In this document: positions 35,184 to 44,133 of the stretch, one piece after another | Layout: every line of letters begins with the position of its first letter | How positions within the stretch are numbered: the first letter of the stretch is position 1 | NCBI GenBank assembly: GCA_005787685.1 | Contig: SYAC01000064.1 | Location: forward strand, 1 to 55,283 | Direction of reading: 5' to 3' | DNA from: Planctomycetia bacterium | GTDB lineage: Bacteria; Planctomycetota; Phycisphaerae; Phycisphaerales; SM1A02 | Length of the DNA stretch: 55,283 nt | The notes under the pieces: generated by a model | Told to the model about the DNA's origin: nothing | The model's database searches: none | What the model saw: the letters and a program-made list of their open reading frames with translations, nothing else | Made by a program: the position numbers and the translations under genes

Positions 35184-36695
35184 TTATTTCCCGGCGTCGC
35201 CCAAGACGGGCTTGGGCGCTTGATCGGGCGAGGATTGCCGCTCCATTGCGCCTGGAATAGTAGATTCGGGCGCACCATCGTTGCGCAGGGTTGTCATGAA
35301 GGCGACCACCGCGGTGGTCTCGGCGCTGGAAAGATTTTTTCCGTAAGCCGGCATGTTGCCGCCACCTTGTTGCACTTGACGCACAAGTTGGTCCCATGAT
35401 TTACGCGATCCAACATTGTCAAGATTGGGTCCACGCATTCCGCCTTCACCACCCAAGCTATGACAGTTGCGGCATTGACTGTGTTGCATCACCAACGCAC
35501 CTTGCATTTCAAGCGGCGTACGCCCTACCAAATATTGTGGCGGCGTGGGCAAACTTGTCCACGCATTCATCACAGGGCTCCATGCGCTGACTACGCCAAG
35601 CCATGTCAGTGTTCCCAACACGGTTGCAATAAGCACATACGAAATCACCGCGCCAGGCCGCCGGCTTGGCGCACGCTCGCCGCGATTGGAAAGCAGCGGC
35701 AAGCCAAGCAGGGCCAACACCACAATGGGCGGCGCAATAAGCAGAACCGCGGTTTCAATTTGCGGTGGCATAAGCGCCAAGGCCGTGAAGATCCACAGGA
35801 ACGCGTAGTCAGGCCGCGGGTTGGCATCAATAATGGTTGGATTGGGAACGCCGCTTGGTCCAACGGGTCCCAGGTAGGCCGCCAACGCTCCAACAAGAAT
35901 GAGCATCAATCCGCAGAACACCATGTCGCGCTGCGCCGCGTCGGGCATAAATGGAACGCCGGTCTTTTTGATGCGCTCCTCATATTCCGCGACATATGTT
36001 TTGGGATCAACCACCATGCCGGGCTTGGGCATCTCGCTAATTCCATTTTTCAAAATGAGCGCCATATGCGCGCCAATCAAGGCAATCGTGAGGCCAGGCA
36101 ACACAAACACATGCAGCGCGAAAAAGCGGCTCAGCGTTGCGCCACCAATGTATGGACCGCCCAACATGACATTGCGCAATTGGTTTCCAATTACGGGCAC
36201 GCGATCCATGATGGCCGCTCCAATACCAAGGCCCCAATAGGCGTCTTGATCCCAGCGCATGATTTGACCAGTGAAAGCCAGCGCCAATGTGCAGAACAGC
36301 AGCAGAACACCAACCATCCACATGAGTTCGCGCGGAAACTTGAACGAGGCGTGCAAAAACACCTGGCTCATGTGGATCACCACCATCAGAATCATGGCGT
36401 TGCTGCTCCACGCATGCAGGGCACGCAACATCCAACCAAATGGAACTTGATGATCAATATATTGCAGACTTTGATAAGCCTCTGCGGCGCTCGGCGCGTA
36501 CATGGTGGCCAACAAAATGCCAGTCACAACTTGAATGCTGAAGAACATCAGCGAGGCGCTACCAAACACATACCACCACTTGGCGTCGCGCGGCACGCGG
36601 TGCGTGACAAGAGGGGCGACAAAGCTGACCAACCCGGAGCGCGACTCGGTCCATCCAAGCAAACCACCAACTATTTTTTGAATAGATCGGATCAT
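35184..36695 (-). CDS. Cytochrome b fused to a cytochrome c domain
   Basis: 503 residues. The N-terminal part is a cytochrome b with heme-ligand His pairs in helix B (HAWSSNAMILMVVIH) and helix D (HVFVLPGLTIALIGAH, 14 residues between them as in cytochrome b6). A subunit-IV-like helical part follows, and at the C-terminus a heme c domain with CRNCHSLGGEGGMRGP (the Met ligand may come from NMPAYG). The Qo-site motif, normally PEWY, reads PDYAF. It should oxidise quinol and pass electrons to heme c inside one chain. It shares a TAATG junction with the Rieske gene and precedes the CtaG fusion gene. Start ATG at 36695, not the upstream frame start at 36764. Confidence 0.9.
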   Translation of the reverse strand: MIRSIQKIVGGLLGWTESRSGLVSFVAPLVTHRVPRDAKWWYVFGSASLMFFSIQVVTGILLATMYAPSAAEAYQSLQYIDHQVPFGWMLRALHAWSSNAMILMVVIHMSQVFLHASFKFPRELMWMVGVLLLFCTLALAFTGQIMRWDQDAYWGLGIGAAIMDRVPVIGNQLRNVMLGGPYIGGATLSRFFALHVFVLPGLTIALIGAHMALILKNGISEMPKPGMVVDPKTYVAEYEERIKKTGVPFMPDAAQRDMVFCGLMLILVGALAAYLGPVGPSGVPNPTIIDANPRPDYAFLWIFTALALMPPQIETAVLLIAPPIVVLALLGLPLLSNRGERAPSRRPGAVISYVLIATVLGTLTWLGVVSAWSPVMNAWTSLPTPPQYLVGRTPLEMQGALVMQHSQCRNCHSLGGEGGMRGPNLDNVGSRKSWDQLVRQVQQGGGNMPAYGKNLSSAETTAVVAFMTTLRNDGAPESTIPGAMERQSSPDQAPKPVLGDAGK

Positions 36696-37237
36696 TAGAC
36701 TGTCTGCTCCAAACCAGGAAGACGGCCGGCATCGATCAGCAATCGCCCATTCTCTATCTTCCACTTGTATTCAAACAAGCCGCGTGGTGGCGGACCGCTG
36801 GCGCGGGTGCCGTCCTCGTAATACACGCCTCCGTGGCAGGGACACATGAACAATTTGCTTTGTTGAAACCACTTCACGGGGCAGCCTAAGTGCGCGCAAT
36901 TGACGGCGAATACTTGAAATTGAGCGGGCTTGAAGGAGCGCACCCACACCGCTTGCTCGGCGCTCTCGCCATCGGTTGGTGCGGCGTTTGGATTGGTGAA
37001 CTTGCCAAGGCGCGTTTCGCCCTCGGGAAAATCAGCAATACCTCCAAGATCAATCCATGAGTTCTTATATTTCTTCAACGCTGGTGTGATGGCGTAGCCA
37101 ACCAGTGGAATGGAGGCGATCGCTCCACCAATGCCCATGAGGCCGATTCCCAATTTCAACATCACTCCACGGCGTGCGCTTGGTGGTGATGGTGGTGGTG
37201 GTTGATTGGATGGGGTGTTTGAACAGTCGCAACTCAT
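36695..37237 (-). CDS. Rieske [2Fe-2S] protein of the bc complex
   Basis: 180 residues. A Pro/Ser-rich cytoplasmic tail (about 1-22) precedes a membrane helix (about 26-50), and the Rieske domain carries the cluster motifs CAHLGC and CPCHGG, so both Cys and both His ligands are present. It accepts electrons from quinol at the Qo site of the cytochrome b protein encoded next. Overlaps that gene by one base (TAATG). An N-terminal MSCDCS with two Cys is unusual. Confidence 0.92.
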   Translation of the reverse strand: MSCDCSNTPSNQPPPPSPPSARRGVMLKLGIGLMGIGGAIASIPLVGYAITPALKKYKNSWIDLGGIADFPEGETRLGKFTNPNAAPTDGESAEQAVWVRSFKPAQFQVFAVNCAHLGCPVKWFQQSKLFMCPCHGGVYYEDGTRASGPPPRGLFEYKWKIENGRLLIDAGRLPGLEQTV

Positions 37238-37246
37238 GTGACGCTC

Positions 37247-38026
37247 CTATTGCTTTTGACTTGCCGTTGAACGAAGAAAGGCAACAACATCTGAAATTTC
37301 TTGGGATGACAATGTGCGATCTGGCGCTTGATTGGGAAACGGACCGCTCCAACTTGGCATGCCGCGATCGGGCCTGCCAAACAAGACCGCGGAACGAAGT
37401 CCTTGGTCCGTGATCAGGCGTAAATAGTTTGGATCAGTCACACTGCCGGCGGTGGATGCCAGCGTTGTGCCTGGCGCGCCGTGGCAGGATTGACACATGG
37501 TTGCATAGACGGCTTGACCGCTTGACGCGTTACCCGCTGGAGCCGAACGCACCGACCATGGAATAGAAATTGCGGCTCCATTTTTGCCCCACGCCTGCAG
37601 CAAACCGTCGACAAAATGTGCGAATTGTTCGGCATTTTTCTCTGCGACCGTCTTGACTCTTGTCTTGTCGATTTGCTCTGTAACTGTCTTGGCATCCGAC
37701 TCGGAAATCCAATTGACCAAATCATTTGAACCAAATCCAGGGCAAAAACCACCGGGAACGCCATTGGTTGTGATGCTGATCAGCGCCTGGCGACCAACGC
37801 TGGCCAGGTAATTGGCATCGGCAAGTTGGCGTGCCGCGCCATTGACACCTTGAGCGCCGTGGCATGCGGAACAATTCTGGGCGTAGTTCATCAGGGCGGC
37901 TTGCGAACCTGTCAGCACCACTGTCTCCTCTGGATCAGTGGCGGACATTTTACCACATGCGCCCAAGAAACCCGCAGCCAGGATCACGCCAAAAAGCATC
38001 ATGAATTTTTGAGGCGAGTTTGGCAT
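37247..38026 (-). CDS. Diheme cytochrome c lipoprotein
   Basis: 259 residues. A lipoprotein signal ends in FLGAC (Cys 24). Two heme c motifs follow, CSACHGAQG (about 52) and CQSCHGAPG (about 182), each in a small class I-like domain; the linker between them is about 120 residues with polar character. Members of this kind shuttle electrons between bc complex and oxidase or sit beside alternative complex III. It lies 9 bases upstream of the Rieske gene and overlaps the upstream membrane-protein gene by one base (TAATG), so it is part of the coupled series. Confidence 0.88.
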   Translation of the reverse strand: MPNSPQKFMMLFGVILAAGFLGACGKMSATDPEETVVLTGSQAALMNYAQNCSACHGAQGVNGAARQLADANYLASVGRQALISITTNGVPGGFCPGFGSNDLVNWISESDAKTVTEQIDKTRVKTVAEKNAEQFAHFVDGLLQAWGKNGAAISIPWSVRSAPAGNASSGQAVYATMCQSCHGAPGTTLASTAGSVTDPNYLRLITDQGLRSAVLFGRPDRGMPSWSGPFPNQAPDRTLSSQEISDVVAFLRSTASQKQ

Positions 38027-38865
38027 TATTTTTTTACTTCCTTGTTGGCTTCAAAACCAAACCGCTCTTGCATGGACAAGTTCTGCATGGTGGGCACTTT
38101 GGTCCATCGACTAATCATAAATCCGCAAGTCACGCCAAAGGCGAATTGGCTAGCCACAAACCATGGCCACGACACAAAGGCCTCAAGTTTTGGATTGATG
38201 ATTCCAATGCTGCCGTACAACACGCCGGTCCACAAAATAGGTGCAAGAATTCCGCCAAACAAAATAGGACGCCGCGGCGCAATTGGCAATGTGATGGCAT
38301 ACATCAATCCCACAAATCCGCATCCCACAACATGGATCATCAGCGCGATTAGAAACCAATCCATGTTGAACACTTTCAAACTGTCCACATTGGCCGCCTC
38401 CACTGATGGAAGAAAAACACCCGCGAGCAAATTAATGGGCAACCAAATACTTTTTTCTTTGATCAATCCCCAGGCCACGGCCACCAAGGCCATGGAAATG
38501 CCGCCTATGAAACCACCCCACATCCCGGCACGATATGGGTGAATATGCTCTGGCAGCGAAACGCGCGCCACTTCGGGATGCCGCGCAAATTGCCCGGTGG
38601 TTTCAGGAATTTCACTCCCACTTGGAAGCTCCTCAAGCGCCTCGTTAGGAAGGACCACTTTCACCCACCCTATGAATCCCACAATCATGCAGACAATTCC
38701 TACAAGCATGACCAAGCGGCTGGTGATGAGTCCCATGAACAGCAAGGTCAAGCCAAAAGCCGCGATCATGGGCGACGCGGTTGGCTCCGGCACGCCCCGC
38801 AAATAGGGAACCTCATGCTGGGTGGCTTCTGGTCGCACTTGCGTTCGCATTGGATCGTGGCTCAT
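38026..38865 (-). CDS. Membrane protein of the oxidase cluster
   Basis: 279 residues with about six or seven membrane helices. The first pair (from SPMIAAFGLTLLFMGLITS through VGFIGWVKVVLPNEALEEL) looks like the two-helix subunit-IV-type tail found in some oxidases. The second part (from HPYRAGMWGGFIGGISMALV to the Lys-rich C-terminus) has no family I recognise. Its start overlaps coxC (ATGA) and its stop overlaps the diheme cytochrome gene (TAATG), so it is coupled between oxidase and bc genes. It may be an accessory subunit that bridges the two complexes; that is inference. ATG at 38865, after an open frame to 38937. Confidence 0.75.
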   Translation of the reverse strand: MSHDPMRTQVRPEATQHEVPYLRGVPEPTASPMIAAFGLTLLFMGLITSRLVMLVGIVCMIVGFIGWVKVVLPNEALEELPSGSEIPETTGQFARHPEVARVSLPEHIHPYRAGMWGGFIGGISMALVAVAWGLIKEKSIWLPINLLAGVFLPSVEAANVDSLKVFNMDWFLIALMIHVVGCGFVGLMYAITLPIAPRRPILFGGILAPILWTGVLYGSIGIINPKLEAFVSWPWFVASQFAFGVTCGFMISRWTKVPTMQNLSMQERFGFEANKEVKK

Positions 38866-39464
38866 GGTCGCATTCCCACTATGTAGACGGTTGTGAACAC
38901 CACAATCCAAACCGCGTCCACAAAATGCCAATACCAACTGATCAATTCAACGCGCAAATGATCGCGCACCACTTGGATGTGCCCCATCAGAGATAACACC
39001 AGAACGGTCGCCAATAAAAACAACCCCACGATCACATGGAACGCGTGGAAGCCAACCAAACTGTAATAGGTTGTGCCAAACAAATTGGTGCGGATGGTGA
39101 GATGGTGATCGACAATGAACCCTCTCCACTCCATGGCGGTGCCGAAAATGAAATAGCCGCCAAGCAGAATGGTGAGCAACATCCAGAAACGGAAGGTTCC
39201 CATGGCGCCGCGCGCCAAGCCACGCAACGCCGCGACCACCGTGAATGAGCTGGCGATCAGTGCCACGGAATTCACCAAAACAGGCTTGATATCGATCACC
39301 TCGCGTGGCAATGGGCCGGAGGAGCTTTTTCCAATGTAGAACAAATACGCCACGATAAACCCGGCAAAGAACCAGCACTCGGCGAAGATCAGGCACGCCA
39401 TGCCGACCTTGCCGCGTGATGGCGCACTGCTGGGAATAAAATTTGTTTGTGGCATGGAGGTCAT
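38862..39464 (-). CDS. coxC: Cytochrome c oxidase subunit III
   Basis: 200 residues, a short five-helix form. GMACLIFAECWFFAGFIVAYL, then TTYYSLVGFHAFHVIVGLFLL and the final SWYWHFVDAVWIVVF are the usual subunit III motifs. It stabilises the oxidase core. It lies 17 bases after coxA and overlaps the next gene by an ATGA junction. Confidence 0.94.
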   Translation of the reverse strand: MTSMPQTNFIPSSAPSRGKVGMACLIFAECWFFAGFIVAYLFYIGKSSSGPLPREVIDIKPVLVNSVALIASSFTVVAALRGLARGAMGTFRFWMLLTILLGGYFIFGTAMEWRGFIVDHHLTIRTNLFGTTYYSLVGFHAFHVIVGLFLLATVLVLSLMGHIQVVRDHLRVELISWYWHFVDAVWIVVFTTVYIVGMRP

Positions 39465-39481
39465 GGAATTCTTATTTCAAG

Positions 39482-41149
39482 TTATTCGTAGAAAAAATCT
39501 GGATCTTCAGGATGCTTGCGATCCCACAATGGCCGAGCGCTGGTGCAAGTTGGAATTTTGGGAAAGTTCTCGCTTGGTGGCGGACTGCTTGTGGCCCACT
39601 CCAAAGTCCACGCGTCCCAGGGATCAGGTCCAGCGACGCGACCATGGATAAGCGACTTGATGACATTGATCACAAACAGCAACACCCCAAGAATTTGAAA
39701 CGGCACTCCGATGGTTGAAATTAAATTCCAGATTTCAAACCCTCGCCCAGGCTGGTAGGTGTACACGCGCCGAGGCATGCCAAGCATTCCGCTGAGATGC
39801 ATTGGTAAGAACGCCAATGTCAAGCCAATCATGAGCAGCCAAAATGTCCACTTGCCCATGGGTTCGCTCAACATGCGTCCTGTGGCCTTGGGAAACCAAT
39901 AGAAGATTGCGCTGAACACCGCCAAAATAGTTCCGCCAAACAACACATAGTGAAAGTGTCCAACCACAAAATAACTATCGGATAATTGCCAATCAAATGG
40001 CACAACCGCAAGCATGATTCCTGTCAACCCGCCAAACAAGAACATAACCAGGAAACCCGTGGCGAACATCATGGAAACGGTAAATCGAATTTGTCCGCCC
40101 CACATGGTGCCAATCCAATTGAATATTTTCATGCCCGTTGGCACGGCGATTAAAAATGTACTGGCCGCGAAGATGGAGTTGAGCCACGGTGGCATGCCAA
40201 TTGAGAACATGTGATGCGCCCACACGCCAAGCGAAATGAACGCGATGGACAAGGTGGCCGCCACCATGAGCGGATACCCAAAGATAACTTTGCGGCTGAA
40301 CACCGGGATGATTTCGCAAATCATTCCAAAGGCGGGCAGAATTAAAATGTACACCTCTGGATGTCCAAAGAACCAGAACAAGTGTTGCCAAAATATGACG
40401 CTGCCCTGCTGTTGTGGATCAAAGAAATGCGCGCCTAGAAATCGATCAAACAACAGCATGACTTGGGCGCCAGTGAGCACGGGTAGTGCCACCAGCACCA
40501 GCACTCCCACTGTCAACATCAACCACACAAAGAGCGGCATGCGCATCCATTTCATTCCAGGGCAACGCATGCAGACAATGGTGGCCAAGAAATTAATAGC
40601 CGTGGTCATGCTGCCAAACCCACTGACCATGATTCCAAGAATCCAATAATCGGTGGCGTGTCCAACGCTGAACGCCTTGCTGGTCAGCGGCGAATAGGCG
40701 AACCAACCCGTATCAGGCGCTCCACCCATTCCATACAAGCCATCGCCGCCAATAAATGAGTAGTACAAAAGTAATCCGCCAAAGATAAACAGCCACAATC
40801 CAAAAGCATTCAAACGCGGAAACGCCATGTCGCGCGCACCAATCATGAGCGGAATTAAATAATTTCCAAAGCCCAACAAAATGGGCATGCCCACTAGGAA
40901 CACCATGGTTGTTCCATGCATGGTGAACATTTGATTGAAGCCCTGCGGCGTCAACACATCGTTGAGTGGCTTGAGCAATTGCAGCCGCATAAGCGTGGCT
41001 TCAATTCCACCAATGACAAAGAAAATCAGACCAATACCGATATACATCAAGCCAAGTTTTTTGTGGTCGACCGAAATGACCCAACTATGCACGCGACTAC
41101 CCAGGCCCATGTCGGCTTCGTTGATTGGATGAATGGGTGCGGTAGTCAT
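39482..41149 (-). CDS. coxA: Cytochrome c oxidase subunit I
   Basis: 555 residues with twelve or so helices. Heme a ligand His in MFTMHGTTM, the CuB/Tyr segment HLFWFFGHPEVYILI (His, Glu and the cross-linked Tyr), WAHHMFSIG (two CuB His) and VGHFHYVLFGG (heme ligands) are all present. The Glu of GHPEV marks the A1 type of the heme-copper family with a D-pathway. It reduces oxygen and pumps protons. It follows coxB by 7 bases. The C-terminal tail (about 510-555) is polar and may be cytosolic. Confidence 0.96.
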   Translation of the reverse strand: MTTAPIHPINEADMGLGSRVHSWVISVDHKKLGLMYIGIGLIFFVIGGIEATLMRLQLLKPLNDVLTPQGFNQMFTMHGTTMVFLVGMPILLGFGNYLIPLMIGARDMAFPRLNAFGLWLFIFGGLLLYYSFIGGDGLYGMGGAPDTGWFAYSPLTSKAFSVGHATDYWILGIMVSGFGSMTTAINFLATIVCMRCPGMKWMRMPLFVWLMLTVGVLVLVALPVLTGAQVMLLFDRFLGAHFFDPQQQGSVIFWQHLFWFFGHPEVYILILPAFGMICEIIPVFSRKVIFGYPLMVAATLSIAFISLGVWAHHMFSIGMPPWLNSIFAASTFLIAVPTGMKIFNWIGTMWGGQIRFTVSMMFATGFLVMFLFGGLTGIMLAVVPFDWQLSDSYFVVGHFHYVLFGGTILAVFSAIFYWFPKATGRMLSEPMGKWTFWLLMIGLTLAFLPMHLSGMLGMPRRVYTYQPGRGFEIWNLISTIGVPFQILGVLLFVINVIKSLIHGRVAGPDPWDAWTLEWATSSPPPSENFPKIPTCTSARPLWDRKHPEDPDFFYE

Positions 41150-41156
41150 GTGTGGC

Positions 41157-42242
41157 TTAGCGTAGAGTTAAAAGATAGGCGGTGACCGCATCAAGTTCTT
41201 GTGAATCAAGTTGCAAACTCGGCATGTTGCACCCTGGCTTCAGCTCTTGCGGATTATTGATCCAAGCCCGCAATGTGGCTGGATCAAGCGGCGCCACCCC
41301 CGAGGCAATGGTCTGTCGGCTCATCAGATGGGTGAGATCCGGCGCAAATTGACCATCAGAAATGCCTTTGATCGTGTGGCAAGTGGAGCAGGCATATTCT
41401 TGGAAAATGTCGCGACCCATAGCCACGGAAGGGTCGTTCACGGTTGGTGCGATTTGCGTTTGCATCCACGCGTCAAAATCTGCGGGCTTGCTGGCTACCA
41501 CGCGCAGCAACATACCTGCATGTTGATTGCCGCAATATTCGGCGCATTGACCCAAATACAAACCCTCGGTTTCAGCGGTGAACCATGTCTGATTCGTGTG
41601 GTTGGGAATCAAATCCATTTTTCCTGCAAGCGCTGGCACCCACCAAGAATGAATGACATCGGCGCTTTCAAGACGAAGCCACACTGGGCGATTGATTGGG
41701 ACATGCAATTCATTGGCCACAATCACTTGTCCCCCTGGCACATTGGGGTCCAAGTAGCGATATTCCCACCACCACTGATGTCCAATCACCACAACCTGCA
41801 GAGCGCCTTCGGGAGCTTCGGTGAGCTCAATAGATCGAATAGCCCGCACCGTTGTGAGCGTGAGCACAAACACAATCAACAACGGAATAATGGTCCACGC
41901 AATTTCAACTGGATTGCTGCCATACACCTGGCGTGGCTCCGCGCCGTTCTTCTGGTTTTTTTTGCGACGGTACATAATCACGCCGTACAAAATCATGCCC
42001 TCCACCACAATGAACAAACCGCCAGAAATGCCTAAAACAAGCCACGAAAGCTCCTGAATCATGCGCGCGGGTGGGCTATGCGGATCAAATATATTTGGCA
42101 AAATTGTTTGGGTCATTGGCGTGGCCGCGTCGGATGCGCCCACTGAACCTGGCGCGCAAATATCCGTGGCGCCATACACGCCAGTACCTGTAACTATGGT
42201 GAAGGCAAGCAAACAAACTGCGGAAAAGAATTTGAATGGCAT
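41157..42242 (-). CDS. coxB: Cytochrome c oxidase subunit II with heme c (caa3-type)
   Basis: 361 residues. A signal peptide and two membrane helices (about 60-85 and 110-130) precede the cupredoxin domain with QWWWEYRY and the CuA ligands (His in ADVIHSWW, and CAEYCGNQHAGM). A C-terminal cytochrome c domain (about 275-361) carries CSTCHTIKG and a late Met. This fused form is the caa3 type, which takes electrons directly from the bc complex or a small cytochrome. First gene of the minus-strand respiratory series; no heme A synthase is in the window. Confidence 0.95.
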   Translation of the reverse strand: MPFKFFSAVCLLAFTIVTGTGVYGATDICAPGSVGASDAATPMTQTILPNIFDPHSPPARMIQELSWLVLGISGGLFIVVEGMILYGVIMYRRKKNQKNGAEPRQVYGSNPVEIAWTIIPLLIVFVLTLTTVRAIRSIELTEAPEGALQVVVIGHQWWWEYRYLDPNVPGGQVIVANELHVPINRPVWLRLESADVIHSWWVPALAGKMDLIPNHTNQTWFTAETEGLYLGQCAEYCGNQHAGMLLRVVASKPADFDAWMQTQIAPTVNDPSVAMGRDIFQEYACSTCHTIKGISDGQFAPDLTHLMSRQTIASGVAPLDPATLRAWINNPQELKPGCNMPSLQLDSQELDAVTAYLLTLR

Positions 42243-42317
42243 TTATTTCCTGATCTGAATAGTCACAGACGGAGTGTAGCTAGTTTTTTTTAAAAACAAC
42301 GAGCCATTCAAAGAAAA

Positions 42318-42403
42318 TGCCGGTGAAAGGAATCGAACCTTCACGCCCCGCGAGGGGCAATGGATTTTGAGTCCATCGCGTCTGCCAATTCCGCCACACC
42401 GGC
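42318..42403 (-). tRNA. tRNA-Leu (anticodon CAA)
   Basis: On the minus strand a full cloverleaf can be folded: acceptor GCCGGTG with CACCGGC, anticodon loop CTCAAAA in a 5-bp stem (anticodon CAA, reading UUG), a long variable arm with a CCCC/GGGG stem as in class II tRNAs, and the T-loop GTTCGATTC. Discriminator A. The CCA end is not encoded. It sits between coxB and guaB. Confidence 0.95.
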
Positions 42404-42487
42404 GGCATTTTCAAACATTCCCAAAAGTAATCACGCGTCCATCAAAAAAAAGTTGATCAAGCAAAATAACAAATCAAGCATCGCAGT

Positions 42488-43981
42488 CTAGTCAAGTCCG
42501 CCAAATGATCCAGCGGAATAATTCACGGAATAATTTGGGCTTTCCTTTGTGATCTGAATAGAGTGCGGATGGCTTTCCATTAAACTTGCATTGGAAATCT
42601 TGACAAATCGAGCCTCTTTGCGCAACTGCGCCAGCGTTTGGCACCCGCAATAGCCCATGGCGGCGCGAACGCCGCCCACAATTTGATAGGTAAAGTCCGC
42701 CAACGAACCGCGATAAGGAACGCGGCCCTCAACGCCTTCAGGGACAAACTTGCGGCTGTCCGAAATAGAGCCCTGCCCATAGCGGTCGGCGCTGCCGTCG
42801 ATCATGGCTCCCTCACTGCCCATACCGCGGTAGCTCTTGAAGCGGCGACCCCTATACAAGACAAGTTCACCAGGACTTTCATCAAGACCCGCAAAGAGTC
42901 CGCCCAGCATCACGGCCGATGCGCCCGCGGCGATGGCCTTGGCAACATCGCCCGACTGACGAATGCCTCCATCGGCGATCACGGGAACATTGCCCGCGCC
43001 ACTTACGCTTTGCATAATCGCGCTGATTTGCGGAACACCAACGCCCGTGACAATGCGCGTAGTGCAGATGGAGCCCGGACCAATTCCAACTTTAATGGCG
43101 TCGCAACCGGCGTCGACCAGGGCCTTGGCGCCTTCGCTGGTTCCAACATTTCCCGCCACCACTTCTATTTTATAACGCTTCTTTAATTCCTTGACGGTAT
43201 CAATGACATTCTTGCTGTGGCCATGCGCGGTATCCACAACGATCAAATCAACATCGGCCGCCAGCAGCGCCTCCACGCGCTCATATTGAGCCACGCCAAT
43301 CGAAGCTCCAACGCGCAAGCGACCGCGCGAATCGCGGCACGCCACGGCGTGTTTTGAGAAATTTTCCAAATCGCGCATGGTGATCAATCCCGCAAGGCAT
43401 CCCTTGGCGTCCACCAATAAAATTTTCTCCACGCGCCGCTGCACCATCAAACGCTCGGCCTCTTTGGATTGAATATCGGGCGGCGCTGTGACTAGATTGC
43501 CGCGTGTCATGACTTCGCCAATGGTGTGTCCATTGGGCGAGTCTAAAAATTTCATGTCACGACGCGTGAGAATGCCCACGACTTTGCCGCGGCGCGCGCC
43601 ACCTTCGGTCACAGGAAATCCACTCACGCCCTGCTCGCTCATGAGTAACTTTGCCTTGGCCAGCGAATCGTCCGGCGCCAACACCACCGGATCTGAAATC
43701 ACGCCATTCTCACTGCGCTTCACCTTGGCCACTTCGCGCGCCTGGCGCTCAGGCGTTAAGTTGCGATGGATCACTCCTAGACCACCCTCTTGCGCCAGGG
43801 CAATGGCCAGCGCGGATTCGGTCACGGTGTCCATCGGGGCGGAAAGAATGGGCACCCGCAACTCTATGTTTGTGGTGAGGCGCGTGCGCGTGTCGACCAA
43901 ATTGGGGGTGACCTCGCTGTAGCGCGGCACAAGAAGCACATCGTCGAAAGTGAGGCCTTCGAATGAAATGCGGTCTGTCAT
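42488..43981 (-). CDS. guaB: Inosine-5'-monophosphate dehydrogenase
   Basis: 497 residues. The barrel opens with [19 protein letters not shown], and two CBS domains (about 95-215) are inserted after helix 2. The catalytic loop is [13 protein letters not shown] (Cys nucleophile), preceded by VVDTAHGHS and followed by [14 protein letters not shown], and GMGSEGAM marks the substrate phosphate loop. It oxidises IMP to XMP, the first step toward GMP. Start at 43981 has AAGG at a good distance; the longer open frame to 44080 is not family-like. Confidence 0.95.
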   Translation of the reverse strand: MTDRISFEGLTFDDVLLVPRYSEVTPNLVDTRTRLTTNIELRVPILSAPMDTVTESALAIALAQEGGLGVIHRNLTPERQAREVAKVKRSENGVISDPVVLAPDDSLAKAKLLMSEQGVSGFPVTEGGARRGKVVGILTRRDMKFLDSPNGHTIGEVMTRGNLVTAPPDIQSKEAERLMVQRRVEKILLVDAKGCLAGLITMRDLENFSKHAVACRDSRGRLRVGASIGVAQYERVEALLAADVDLIVVDTAHGHSKNVIDTVKELKKRYKIEVVAGNVGTSEGAKALVDAGCDAIKVGIGPGSICTTRIVTGVGVPQISAIMQSVSGAGNVPVIADGGIRQSGDVAKAIAAGASAVMLGGLFAGLDESPGELVLYRGRRFKSYRGMGSEGAMIDGSADRYGQGSISDSRKFVPEGVEGRVPYRGSLADFTYQIVGGVRAAMGYCGCQTLAQLRKEARFVKISNASLMESHPHSIQITKESPNYSVNYSAGSFGGLD

Positions 43982-44133
43982 TTGTAGACCTTCCCGCCTA
44001 GAAGCCCGATTGTCAATAGGCGCAGCGCGTAAATTATGCGCATTCCATTGGCGCCGCTCCCCGAAGCCGACAAGCCACATCGATCAATTCCCTTGTTACT
44101 CTTATCAATCCACAACCTTCTTTGGAGATTCAC

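Noticed and set aside
35460-36698. Plus-strand frame of 412 codons over the cytochrome b gene
   Set aside because: Antisense to a clear cytochrome b-c gene; His/Gln/Arg-rich shadow translation.
43982-44020. TTGACA upstream of guaB as a promoter
   Set aside because: It lies so close to the start that a -10 box would fall on the ribosome binding site.
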